The notes under the pieces: generated by a model | Told to the model about the DNA's origin: nothing | The model's database searches: none | The model's input: the letters and a program-made list of their open reading frames with translations, nothing else | Assembly: GCF_001889605.1 (NCBI RefSeq) | Contig: NZ_CP018171.1 | Span: 4,749,501 to 4,813,500 of the forward strand | Origin: Aquibium oceanicum | Lineage (GTDB): Bacteria > Pseudomonadota > Alphaproteobacteria > Rhizobiales > Rhizobiaceae | Direction: 5' to 3' | Length of the DNA: 64,000 bases | Shown here: one piece after another, positions 45,135 through 53,412 of the stretch | Layout of the letters: the number at the start of each line of letters is the position of its first letter | Position numbering within the stretch: position 1 is the stretch's first letter | Program-made: the position numbers and the translations under genes

Positions 45135-46051
45135 GCGGCGGCGAACTCTTCATCGTGCTGATCGCCATGCTGGGCGGCGCGATCCGCGTCTCGACGCCCT
45201 TCATGTTCGTGGCGCTGGGCGAGTGCCTTACGGAGAAGTCCGGGCGCATCAATCTCGGGCTCGAAGGCAATCTCGTGCTCGGCGCCATGGTTGCCTATGC
45301 CGGCTCCTATTCCACCGGCAGCCCGTGGCTCGGCGTCCTGATGGCCGGATGTTCCGGCCTCGTGCTCGGCGCCATGCACGGCTACATCTGCAAGCTGCCG
45401 AAGGTGAACGACATCGCGGTCGGCATCGCCTTCATGAGCTTCGGCACCGGCCTCGCCTTCTTCTTCGGCAAGCCCTACATCCAGCCCACCGCGCCGCGGC
45501 TCGAAGCGATCCACCTGGCCGACTGGTCCGGCGACCCGCTGGTGGCGCAGGCGCTCCAGGTCAATCCGCTGTTCTTCGTCGGCATCGCGCTCGCCGCCTT
45601 CATGGCATGGGCGTTCCGCAACACGCGCTGGGGCCTGATCGTGCGCATGACCGGCGACAGCGCCGCCTCGGCCAAGGCTATGGGCGTCTCAGTCGACCTC
45701 GTGCGGCTGCTCGCGACCTCGGCGGGGGGCTTTCTGGCCGGCGTCGGCGGCGCCTTCCTTTCGCTCTACTATCCCGGAAGCTGGAACGAGGGCCTGTCCT
45801 CGGGCCAGGGGCTGATGGCCGTCGCACTTGTGATCTTCGCGCGCTGGGACCCGATCCGCTGCATCTTTGCAGCACTCCTGTTCGGCGCGGCGGGCGCCAT
45901 CGGGCCGGCGCTGCAATCGGTCGGCATCAGCCAAGGCTACTACTTCTTCAACGCCGCCCCCTACATCCTGACCCTTTTCATCATGATCGCCTCGGCACGC
46001 TCCAAGAGCGCGGCGCGTGAAGTGCCGGGCGAACTCTCCATCGTGAAGTGA
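45131..46051 (+). CDS. BMP-type ABC transporter permease 2
   Basis: A 306-residue BPD_transp_2 permease (NupQ/YufQ style). It has [27 protein letters not shown] near the start and a central [21 protein letters not shown] segment. It follows permease 1 with a 4-bp overlap and is followed at 10 bp by biuH, so the transporter and biuret hydrolase are co-expressed. Confidence 0.92.
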   Translation: MSGGELFIVLIAMLGGAIRVSTPFMFVALGECLTEKSGRINLGLEGNLVLGAMVAYAGSYSTGSPWLGVLMAGCSGLVLGAMHGYICKLPKVNDIAVGIAFMSFGTGLAFFFGKPYIQPTAPRLEAIHLADWSGDPLVAQALQVNPLFFVGIALAAFMAWAFRNTRWGLIVRMTGDSAASAKAMGVSVDLVRLLATSAGGFLAGVGGAFLSLYYPGSWNEGLSSGQGLMAVALVIFARWDPIRCIFAALLFGAAGAIGPALQSVGISQGYYFFNAAPYILTLFIMIASARSKSAAREVPGELSIVK

Positions 46052-46061
46052 GGAAGAAGCC

Positions 46062-46784
46062 ATGAGCCTGGTCGACGAACGGATCGAGAAAGCCCTCGTG
46101 GCCGGAGCCGTCACGGTTGCCGCCGATCCCTATCCCTGGCCGTTCGACGGCGACATCGGACCGCACAACACCTGCCTGATCGTCATCGACATGCAGACCG
46201 ATTTCTGCGCGCCGGGCGGCTACGTGGATTCGATGGGCTACGACATCTCCCTGACCCGAGCGCCGATCGGGCCTATCGCCAAGGTGCTGCAGGCGCTGCG
46301 GGCCAAGGGCTATCCGATCATCCATACCCGCGAGGGCCACAAGCCGGACCTTTCCGACCTGCCGGCGAACAAGCGTTGGCGATCGCAGCGCATCGGCGCC
46401 GGCATCGGCGACCAGGGGCCGTGCGGGCGCATCCTGGTCCGTGGGGAGCCCGGATGGGAGATCATCCCCGAACTGCAGCCCGAGCCGGGCGAGGCGATCA
46501 TCGACAAGCCAGGCAAGGGTTCGTTCCTGGCGACCGACCTCGAACTGGTGCTCCAGACCCGGCGCATCCGAAACATCGTGCTGTCTGGCGTCACCACGGA
46601 CGTCTGCGTGCACACGACCATGCGCGACGCCAACGACCGCGGCTACGAATGCCTCCTGCTGGAGGACTGCTGCGCGGCGACGAAGCTCGAAAACCACCTC
46701 GCGGCGATCGACATGATCAAGATGCAGGGCGGCGTCTTCGGTGCGGTCGCAACATCGGACGCCTTCCTGGAGGCCTTGCCATGA
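46062..46784 (+). CDS. biuH: Biuret amidohydrolase (cysteine hydrolase, isochorismatase-like)
   Basis: A 240-residue cysteine hydrolase. The catalytic triad is Asp43 (VIDMQTDF), Lys149 (IDKPGKGSF) and Cys182 (TTDVCV). The blocks [16 protein letters not shown] and [13 protein letters not shown] closely match the Rhizobium leguminosarum biuret hydrolase as I recall it. It converts biuret to allophanate and ammonia, feeding atzF. It lies between the permeases and the ATPase of the BMP transporter, overlapping the ATPase by 4 bp. Confidence 0.9.
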   Translation: MSLVDERIEKALVAGAVTVAADPYPWPFDGDIGPHNTCLIVIDMQTDFCAPGGYVDSMGYDISLTRAPIGPIAKVLQALRAKGYPIIHTREGHKPDLSDLPANKRWRSQRIGAGIGDQGPCGRILVRGEPGWEIIPELQPEPGEAIIDKPGKGSFLATDLELVLQTRRIRNIVLSGVTTDVCVHTTMRDANDRGYECLLLEDCCAATKLENHLAAIDMIKMQGGVFGAVATSDAFLEALP

Positions 46785-48328
46785 GCGCTGCGACCTCTCT
46801 GGACACGACCGCCGAGGCGCGACGCGCGCCGTCGCTCCAGACTGTCGGCATGACCAAGATCTTCGGGCCCCTGGTGGCGCTGGACGACGTCTCGATCGAC
46901 GTCAAGTCCGGCTCGTTCCATGCGCTGCTGGGCGAAAACGGCGCCGGCAAGTCGACGCTCGTCAAATGCATCATGGGCTTCTACGACGCCACGCGCGGTT
47001 CGGTGCTGCTCGACGGCCAGGAAGTGGCGGTGAACAGCCCGCGGGACGCGCGCGATCTCGGCATCGGCATGGTCTACCAGCATTTCACGCTGGTGCCCTG
47101 CCTGACCGCGGCGGAAAATCTCGTGGTGTCGCGCGCCGACGCCCCGGCGATCGTCGACTGGAAGTCGGAGAAGCCGAAGCTCGAAGCCTTCATGGAGCGC
47201 TTGCCGTTCAAGGTGCCGCTGAACGCGCAGGTCTCGACGCTGTCGGCGGGCGAGAAGCAGAAGCTCGAAATCCTCAAACTGCTCTATTTGGACCAGCGCT
47301 TCCTGATCCTCGACGAGCCGACCTCGGTGCTGACGCCCGGTGAGGCGGACGAGGTGCTCGGCCTTCTGGGCGAGATGGCCGCGCGGGGCGAGATCACCGT
47401 CTTGATGATCAGCCACAAGTTCCGCGAGGTGAAGGCCTTCTGCGACAGCTTCACCGTGCTGCGGCGCGGACGGCTGACCGGGACCGGCGACGCCCGCTCG
47501 GCCACGGTGGCCGAGATGAGCCGCATGATGATCGGCGACACGGAGGTGCGCGAGCGCGCCGAGCGACGCATCCACAACGACCAGCCCGTGGTGCTGGAGC
47601 TCGCAGGGCTCTGCGCACAGGACGAGGAAGGGCGCCCCGCGATCGACGTCGTCAACCTCAAGGTCCGCGCGGGGGAGATCGTCGGCATCGCTGGCGTATC
47701 GGGCAACGGGCAGAGCGCGCTCGTGGAGGCGCTGGCCGGCCAGCGGCCACAGTCGGACGGGCGCATCTTCATCCACGGTAAGCCGTTCGAGCCGAAGCGT
47801 TCCGACTTCGACCGGTTCAAGGTCTTCGGCCTGCCCGAGGAGCCGCTGAAGAACGCCACGGTTCCACGTATGAGCGTGGCCGAGAACATGGCCTTCCGCT
47901 CCTTCGACAAGCCGCCGGTGGCGAGCCTCGGCTGGTGGCTGTCGCCGGGGCCGATGCGCAAGAAGGCGGAGGAACTGATCGCGCTCTACCGGGTCAAGAC
48001 GACTTCGCCGGACTCGCCCATCGAGGCGCTGTCGGGCGGCAACGTGCAGCGCGCGGTGCTGGCGCGCGAACTGTCGGGCGACGTCGACGTTCTGATCGTC
48101 GCCAACCCGTGCTTCGGCCTCGACTTCGCGTCGGTCTCGGAAATCCGCAGCCAGATCATGGAGCAGCGCAACCGCGGCGCGGCGGTCCTGCTGGTCAGCG
48201 AGGACCTGGACGAGATCCTGGAACTCTCCGACCGGGTGGCGGTGATGTCGGGCGGCACTATCAGCTATGTGGCGCCCATCGGCGAGACCGACCGCAACAC
48301 GATCGGCCAGCACATGGCGGGGCATTGA
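46781..48328 (+). CDS. BMP-type ABC transporter ATP-binding protein (two domains)
   Basis: A 515-residue ATPase with two domains. The first has Walker [10 protein letters not shown] (51-59) and the signature LSAGEKQ. The second has the degenerate P-loop GVSGNGQSA and the signature LSGGNVQ, as usual for the sugar/nucleoside class. The ATG overlaps the biuH stop. It energises the two BMP permeases. It ends 2 bp before the next cysteine hydrolase gene. Confidence 0.92.
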   Translation: MSAATSLDTTAEARRAPSLQTVGMTKIFGPLVALDDVSIDVKSGSFHALLGENGAGKSTLVKCIMGFYDATRGSVLLDGQEVAVNSPRDARDLGIGMVYQHFTLVPCLTAAENLVVSRADAPAIVDWKSEKPKLEAFMERLPFKVPLNAQVSTLSAGEKQKLEILKLLYLDQRFLILDEPTSVLTPGEADEVLGLLGEMAARGEITVLMISHKFREVKAFCDSFTVLRRGRLTGTGDARSATVAEMSRMMIGDTEVRERAERRIHNDQPVVLELAGLCAQDEEGRPAIDVVNLKVRAGEIVGIAGVSGNGQSALVEALAGQRPQSDGRIFIHGKPFEPKRSDFDRFKVFGLPEEPLKNATVPRMSVAENMAFRSFDKPPVASLGWWLSPGPMRKKAEELIALYRVKTTSPDSPIEALSGGNVQRAVLARELSGDVDVLIVANPCFGLDFASVSEIRSQIMEQRNRGAAVLLVSEDLDEILELSDRVAVMSGGTISYVAPIGETDRNTIGQHMAGH

Positions 48329-48330
48329 GG

Positions 48331-49014
48331 ATGGCGATCTCCGTCCCCGCCCGCCCTTACGACTTTTCCCTCGATCCGCGGAGTGTCGCCCTCGTCGTGA
48401 TCGATATGCAGCGGGATTTCATCGAGCCTGGCGGCTTCGGCGCGGTGCTGGGCAACGACGTGTCGCGGCTTCTGCCGGCCATCCCGGCGGTGGCAAGACT
48501 GCTCGAACTGTTCCGCGCGCGAGGCTGGCCAGTGATCCACACCCGCGAGGCGCACCGGCCGGACCTTTCGGACTGTCCGCCGGCGAAACGGCTGCGCGGC
48601 GCGCCGGGGCTGCGGATCGGCGACGACGGCGCCATGGGGCGTATCCTGATCGCCGGTGAACCGGGCAACCAGATCGTGCCGGAACTCGCGCCGGTGAAAG
48701 GCGAGATCGAGATCGACAAGCCCGGCAAGGGCATGTTCTGGGCGACGGGGCTGCACGAGCGTCTGCAGGAGATGGGCATCACGCAGCTCGTCTTCGCCGG
48801 TGTGACGACGGAGGTCTGCGTCCAGACCTCGATGCGCGAGGCGAACGACCGCGGCTACGAATGCCTGCTGATCGAGGAGGCGACTGAGAGCTATTTCCCG
48901 GAGTTCAAGGCCGCGGCGATCGAGATGATCGTCGCGCAGGGCGGCATCGTCGGCTGGGCGGCGGGCATCGCCGGCCTTGAGCAGGCACTTTCGGAGGAAG
49001 TCGCGCATGCGTGA
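48331..49014 (+). CDS. Second isochorismatase-like cysteine hydrolase, possible triuret or ureido-amide hydrolase
   Basis: A 227-residue paralogue of BiuH with the triad Asp25 (VIDMQRDF), Lys130 (IDKPGKGMF) and Cys163 (TTEVCV). It shares long stretches with BiuH ([32 protein letters not shown]) but lacks the [10 protein letters not shown] substrate loop, so it likely handles a different amide. Triuret hydrolase and N-carbamoyl hydrolases belong to this fold. It overlaps the next gene by 8 bp. The substrate assignment is inference. Confidence 0.85.
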   Translation: MAISVPARPYDFSLDPRSVALVVIDMQRDFIEPGGFGAVLGNDVSRLLPAIPAVARLLELFRARGWPVIHTREAHRPDLSDCPPAKRLRGAPGLRIGDDGAMGRILIAGEPGNQIVPELAPVKGEIEIDKPGKGMFWATGLHERLQEMGITQLVFAGVTTEVCVQTSMREANDRGYECLLIEEATESYFPEFKAAAIEMIVAQGGIVGWAAGIAGLEQALSEEVAHA

Positions 49015-49780
49015 GGAAGGCCGCTGGGCCGGGCGCAACCCCGGCAAGGACCTCCTGCGCCACGACATCTGGCGCAGGCTGGAGGACGAGGGCGTGGCGG
49101 TCGGTCCCGCCTGGAGCATGATCCCGAACTTCGTCGGCGCCGACGTCGCGGCCTGGCGCCTGGCGCAGACGCCGGCGTGGAAGGAGGCACGGACGGTCAA
49201 GACCAATCCCGACCATCCGCAGATCCCGATCCGCGTTCGCGCGCTCTACGAAGGCAAGACCGTTTATACGCCGGTGCCGTACCTGACGCGGGAGTTTCCC
49301 TATCTGCGGCTCGACCCGAAGAAGCTCTCCGATGCCGGCATATCGTTCGAACTCGCCGCGACCGCGCAAGGGTTCATGGAACATGGCGAGCGCATCGAAT
49401 TCGAGGACATCGAGCCGCTGGACTTCTGCGTCGTCGGCTCGGTCGCCGTCAGCCGGGCGGGCGGGCGCACAGGCAAGGGTGCCGGCTTCGCCGATCTCGA
49501 GACCGGCATCTTTCGCGAACTCGGCATCGTGACCGCCGACACGCCGATGGCGACGACCGTGCATTCGGTCCAGATCGTTTCCGACGAGCGGGTGGTGATC
49601 GAGGCGCACGACACGCCGCTCGACTTCGTCGCCACGGAGCTGGAGCTGATCGAGACCCGTAACGCGATGCCCCGGCCGCAGGGCGTGTCGTGGGACAAGG
49701 TGCGGCAGGACCAGTTCGAGACGATCCCCTTCCTGGCGCGCCTGCGCGATCGGATGCTGGCGCGACGGGCGGGGGTCTGA
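49007..49780 (+). CDS. 5-formyltetrahydrofolate cyclo-ligase-like protein
   Basis: A 257-residue protein of the 5-FTHF cyclo-ligase superfamily. The phosphate-binding region [13 protein letters not shown] takes the place of the classic GxGGGYYDR, as in divergent members (MTHFSD-like). The N-terminal basic helix [14 protein letters not shown] is also typical. The exact reaction is unclear; it could process a formyl or carbamoyl group from the catabolised compound. It is in the same operon, overlapping the upstream hydrolase by 8 bp and ending 2 bp before the AtzH-like gene. Confidence 0.8.
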   Translation: MREEGRWAGRNPGKDLLRHDIWRRLEDEGVAVGPAWSMIPNFVGADVAAWRLAQTPAWKEARTVKTNPDHPQIPIRVRALYEGKTVYTPVPYLTREFPYLRLDPKKLSDAGISFELAATAQGFMEHGERIEFEDIEPLDFCVVGSVAVSRAGGRTGKGAGFADLETGIFRELGIVTADTPMATTVHSVQIVSDERVVIEAHDTPLDFVATELELIETRNAMPRPQGVSWDKVRQDQFETIPFLARLRDRMLARRAGV

Positions 49781-49782
49781 GG

Positions 49783-50172
49783 ATGGTGGTCGACGATCCC
49801 GAGACGCTGACGCAGGTGACGGCGGTCTTTCATGACTACGAGACCGCGCTGCTGGAAAACGACGCCGCAACGCTGGATGCCATGTTCCTGCACTCGGATG
49901 CCACGGTCCGGTATGGTGTTGCGGAGATTCAGTACGGGATCGAGGAGATCCGGCGCTTCCGCTCCGTCCAGTCGCCCTTCACGCGTACGCTCTCCCGCAC
50001 GCTCATCACCACCTACGGGCACGACATGGCAATCGCCTCGACGCTGTTCCGGCGCGACGACTTTCCCGGACAGGTGGGGCGGCAGATGCAGACCTGGATC
50101 CGGACGGCCGACGGCTGGAAGGTCGCGGCGGCGCATGTCAGCATGCTCGAGGACGCGGCCGAGCCGCTCTGA
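49783..50172 (+). CDS. AtzH/HpxZ-like protein (DUF3225, SnoaL/NTF2 fold)
   Basis: A 129-residue small alpha+beta barrel protein matching DUF3225. It has TAVFHDYETALLENDAATL at the start, then VRYGVAEIQYGIEEIRRFR, and ends with GRQMQTWIRTADGWKVAAAHVS. Relatives are AtzH of cyanuric acid catabolism and HpxZ of oxalurate breakdown, where they accompany an AtzE-type amidase and a small AtzG subunit. Neither partner is seen in this window. It is the last gene of the cluster. Confidence 0.82.
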   Translation: MVVDDPETLTQVTAVFHDYETALLENDAATLDAMFLHSDATVRYGVAEIQYGIEEIRRFRSVQSPFTRTLSRTLITTYGHDMAIASTLFRRDDFPGQVGRQMQTWIRTADGWKVAAAHVSMLEDAAEPL

Positions 50173-50200
50173 GCACACAAGACACTCAGAAAACACAAAA

Positions 50201-50259
50201 CCCGACTGCCGAAGCAGCCGGGTCAAGGGTTCGACGCGGGGGCATGAAACGCGTCGACC
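50201..50259. terminator. Two adjacent hairpins between convergent operons
   Basis: CCCG-A-CTGC with GCAG-C-CGGG (50201-50222) reads on the minus strand as a stem with a TTCG loop followed by TTTTG, a good terminator for the leftward transporter operon. A second stem, GGT-CGACGCG with CGCGTCG-ACC, lies at 50228-50259. Confidence 0.65.
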
Positions 50260-50337
50260 GCAATTTCGCTTCGTTTCGTAACAGGCGTGTGTCGCGGCGG
50301 TGGAGAAAAGAGGTTACCGAGCGTTACATGGACGCGA

Positions 50338-51411
50338 TCAGTCGGCCATCGCCACCAGCGCGTCGGGATCGTAGGCGAGCCTGATATCGGTCCCGACGGG
50401 GATGTCGTCGGCGCCGAAATCGTTGGTCTCGGTCACCGACAGCGGCTTTTCCATGCCGGGGATCTCCACCACGAGATGCGTGATCTCGCCGAAGTAATGC
50501 CGGTCGATCACCTTGCCGGCGAGTTCGCGCGGGGCGGTCTCGTCGTCCCACAGCACCCGAAGCCGCTCAGGGCGTATGCCGAGCGTGGCTGCATTGCCGT
50601 TCGGCGCCCAGACGGTCGGGCGGTCGGTCGTGATGCGGCCGAAACTCTGCGTTTCCACGACGATCGACTTGCCGTCCTCGCCGACGATCTCGGCCTTGAT
50701 GAAGTTCATGCCGCCGAGGAAATCCGCCACCTGGCGATTTACCGGCCGCTGGTAGATTTCCTTCGGCGTCGCCGTCTGGGCGATCCTGCCGCCGAACATG
50801 ACGGCGATGCGGTCGGACATGGCGAGCGCCTCGTACTGATCGTGGGTGACGAGGACGAAAGTGATGCCGACCGCCTTCTGCAGGCTCCTGAGTTCGACCT
50901 GCATCTGTTCGCGCAGCTTCTTGTCGAGCGCCGACAGCGGTTCGTCGAGAAGCAGCACTTTGGGCCGCATGACAAGCGCGCGGGCGAGCGCGACGCGCTG
51001 GCGCTGGCCGCCCGAAAGCTCGTGCGCGGCGCGCTTGCCGTAACCTGCCAGCGACACCTGCGCCAACGCCTCCTCGACGCGGCGCTTCTCCTCGCCGGCA
51101 TCGAGCCTCAGGCGCTTCAGCCCGTAGCCGACGTTCTGCTCCACGTTGAGATGCGGGAAGATGGCATAGCTCTGGAAGACCATGTTGGTGGGGCGGCGGT
51201 TGGCCGGGATCCCGTCCATCGGCTGCCCGTCGATCGATATCGATCCGCGCGTGGGCGAATCGAATCCGCCGATCATGCGAAGCAGCGTGGTCTTGCCGCA
51301 TCCGGAGGGGCCGAGCAGTGAGAAGAACTCGCCGGCGCGGATGCCGAGCGAGGCGTCGTCCAGCGCATTGAAGTTGCCGTAGGTCTTGGTGACGTGATCG
51401 ACGTCGATCAT
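50338..51411 (-). CDS. ABC transporter ATP-binding protein (PotA-like)
   Basis: A 357-residue ATPase of the spermidine/putrescine class. Walker A GPSGCGKTT is at 34-42, the signature is LSGGQRQR, Walker B is VLLLDEPLSA, and a C-terminal TOBE domain covers about 240-357. ATG 51411 lies 8 bp after the stop of the upstream permease; a TTG at 51426 overlapping that stop is an alternative. It is the last gene of a three-gene leftward operon. Confidence 0.9.
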   Translation of the reverse strand: MIDVDHVTKTYGNFNALDDASLGIRAGEFFSLLGPSGCGKTTLLRMIGGFDSPTRGSISIDGQPMDGIPANRRPTNMVFQSYAIFPHLNVEQNVGYGLKRLRLDAGEEKRRVEEALAQVSLAGYGKRAAHELSGGQRQRVALARALVMRPKVLLLDEPLSALDKKLREQMQVELRSLQKAVGITFVLVTHDQYEALAMSDRIAVMFGGRIAQTATPKEIYQRPVNRQVADFLGGMNFIKAEIVGEDGKSIVVETQSFGRITTDRPTVWAPNGNAATLGIRPERLRVLWDDETAPRELAGKVIDRHYFGEITHLVVEIPGMEKPLSVTETNDFGADDIPVGTDIRLAYDPDALVAMAD

Positions 51412-51418
51412 CGGCCGT

Positions 51419-52243
51419 TCAGCCAAACAGGCCTCCCTCGACTTGGGTGCGGCGCGCGTTGCGGCGCCGGAAGATTTCGGCGATGGTGAGAAGGATGAAG
51501 GAGGCGACCAGCATGACGGTGCCGAGCGCAAGCACGGTGGGCAGGCGCGCGGCAAAGCGCAACTGGCCCCAGATGTAGACCGGGAGCGTGGAGTCCGTGC
51601 CGGTGAGGAAGAAGGCGAGGATGAACTCGTCGAGCGAAATGGTGAAGGAGACGAGCAGGCTGGAGACGATTGCCGGGGCGACCATCGGCAGCGTCACTCG
51701 CCGAAACGTCCCGAACGCCGTCTCGCCGAGGTCGGTCGAGGCCTCCTCCAGGCTGCGGTCGAACCCCTCGAAGCCGGCGATGAGCACCGTCACCGAATAG
51801 GGGACGCAGATGAGGACGTGGCCGAAGACCACCGACAGGAGCGACAGGTCGAGGCCGAGACGCAGGAGCACGACCAGCAGCGCCACCGCGATGATGATCT
51901 CGGGCAGCACGAGCGGCGCCATGATGAGACCGCTCATGGCCTTCTGGCCGCGGAAGCGGTAGCGGGTCATCGCACGGGCCGCGCAGATGCCGAGCAGCGT
52001 GGCCATGACGGAGGCGGCGGTGCCCACCATGGCGCTGTTCCACGCGGCGTCGAGCAGCGCCGGGGTCTCCGCCATGCTGGCGTACCATTTCCAGGTGAAG
52101 CCTGTGAGCGGGAAATTGGGAATGGCGGAATCGTTGAACGAGAAGAGCGGAAGCAGCAGCACCGGCAGATAGAGGAAGGCGACGTAGAGGACGGCATAGA
52201 GCCTGAGCCCGTTCGCGCCTCCGAAGATCCGCCCTGCCCTCAT
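51419..52243 (-). CDS. ABC transporter permease (PotC-like)
   Basis: A 274-residue inner-membrane protein with about six helices and the EAA loop ASTDLGETAFGTFRRVTLP. It has the PotC-type N-terminus, YVAFLYLPVLLLPLFSFND. It overlaps the upstream PotB-like gene by 4 bp. Confidence 0.9.
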   Translation of the reverse strand: MRAGRIFGGANGLRLYAVLYVAFLYLPVLLLPLFSFNDSAIPNFPLTGFTWKWYASMAETPALLDAAWNSAMVGTAASVMATLLGICAARAMTRYRFRGQKAMSGLIMAPLVLPEIIIAVALLVVLLRLGLDLSLLSVVFGHVLICVPYSVTVLIAGFEGFDRSLEEASTDLGETAFGTFRRVTLPMVAPAIVSSLLVSFTISLDEFILAFFLTGTDSTLPVYIWGQLRFAARLPTVLALGTVMLVASFILLTIAEIFRRRNARRTQVEGGLFG

Positions 52244-53268
52244 CGGATCCGCCTCGCGGTCCAGCGCAGGACCGCCACGCAGGCGCCGGCCATGATGGTG
52301 ATGATGACCATCGTCGTCACGGACAGGGCCGAACCGAGCGGCCAGTTGGCGCCCTTCTTAAACTGGACCTCGATGGCGTTGGCGATCATGACGCCGTCCT
52401 TGCCGCCGACGAGCCGCGGCGTGACGTAGTCGCCGACGGTCGGGATCATGACGATGATCAGCGCCGCGATGATGCCGGCCATCGTCAGCGGAAGCGTCAC
52501 GCGCAGGAAGCGGCGGATCGGCCCGTCGCCGAGATCGGTGGCGGCTTCGAGCAGGGTGCGGTCGACCTTCTCGAGGGACACGTAGATCGGCAGGATGGCG
52601 AAGACCGCCCAGGCATGGGTGAGCGTGATGAGCACCGCATTGGTATTGTAGAGGAAGGCGGTGGAGGGTTCGTCGATGACGCCGATCCCGAGCAGCGCCG
52701 AGTTGAGGACGCCGTTGTAGCCGAGGATGACCTTCCAGGACATGACGCGCAGGAGATAGCTCGTCCACGCCGGGATGGTAACGAGGAACAAAAGCAGCGA
52801 CTTGTGCCGCCCGCCATGGAAGGAGATGTAGTAGGCGACCGGATAGGCGAGCAGCACGGTGAGCGTGCTGACCGTGAAGGACAGGATCAGCGAGCGCCCC
52901 AGGAGGTCTCGGTAGATCGGCTCCGTCAGCGCGATCCGGTAGTTCTCGAGCGTGAAGGTCCGGTCGATCGTGAGGTAGTCCTGCGTCCAGAAGGAATGCG
53001 CGATGACCACCAGGATGGGTGCCGCCAGCATGGCGAGCGCGAACAGGAAGGTGGGGCTGATGAGGGCGAGGCCCTGGGCTTCCTCCGATCGCAGGAAGGA
53101 GCCGCGGCGCGGAGCGCTTGCGGCGGCGGCTCGGCCCGCGCCTTCCGCGGCGGCCGTCAATACGGCTCTCCGGGCCGGCTGTTCTTCCTGGGCGAGGGAC
53201 TTCGCGTCACTTGTCTCCCCGGTCGCAAAACCCGCGGTTCCCCATGCGACCGCGCATTCGGCAATCAA
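52240..53268 (-). CDS. ABC transporter permease (PotB-like)
   Basis: A 342-residue inner-membrane protein. It has a long N-terminal extension (1-60), then six helices with AATDLGDGPIRRFLRVTLPL as the EAA loop. It is the first gene of the leftward operon potB-potC-potA. No binding protein of this class is present in the window. It is divergent from the aminotransferase gene over a 144-bp region with a palindrome at 53314. Confidence 0.88.
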   Translation of the reverse strand: MIAECAVAWGTAGFATGETSDAKSLAQEEQPARRAVLTAAAEGAGRAAAASAPRRGSFLRSEEAQGLALISPTFLFALAMLAAPILVVIAHSFWTQDYLTIDRTFTLENYRIALTEPIYRDLLGRSLILSFTVSTLTVLLAYPVAYYISFHGGRHKSLLLFLVTIPAWTSYLLRVMSWKVILGYNGVLNSALLGIGVIDEPSTAFLYNTNAVLITLTHAWAVFAILPIYVSLEKVDRTLLEAATDLGDGPIRRFLRVTLPLTMAGIIAALIIVMIPTVGDYVTPRLVGGKDGVMIANAIEVQFKKGANWPLGSALSVTTMVIITIMAGACVAVLRWTARRIR

Positions 53269-53313
53269 GAGCCCATCCTCGGATTGAAATCAAGCGCTAT
53301 TTCTGCAATATTG

Positions 53314-53331
53314 ATTGAACGGACATTCAAT
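53314..53331. promoter_or_regulatory. TTGAA/TTCAA palindrome shared with the Rieske gene promoter
   Basis: An 18-bp site, ATTGAACGGACATTCAAT. It lies between the potB-like gene and the aminotransferase gene and matches the reverse complement of 59139-59156 at 15 of 18 positions. It looks like a TetR-family (BetI-like) operator. Confidence 0.6.
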
Positions 53332-53412
53332 ACGAACCGATTTCCGTCGGTTTTCCGGTGATTTGCGGCTTGCATGTCATCGGGCACGGAAAAGCATTAT
53401 CGAGGTGGTGAA

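Noticed and set aside
46643-48325. A 560-codon open frame on the minus strand
   Set aside because: It is opposite the BMP ATPase with clear Walker motifs; no motif is seen in the antisense protein.
50201-50222. Hairpin considered as terminator of the rightward catabolic cluster
   Set aside because: There is no T run on the plus strand; the T-rich tail follows only on the minus strand, so it serves mainly the leftward transporter operon.
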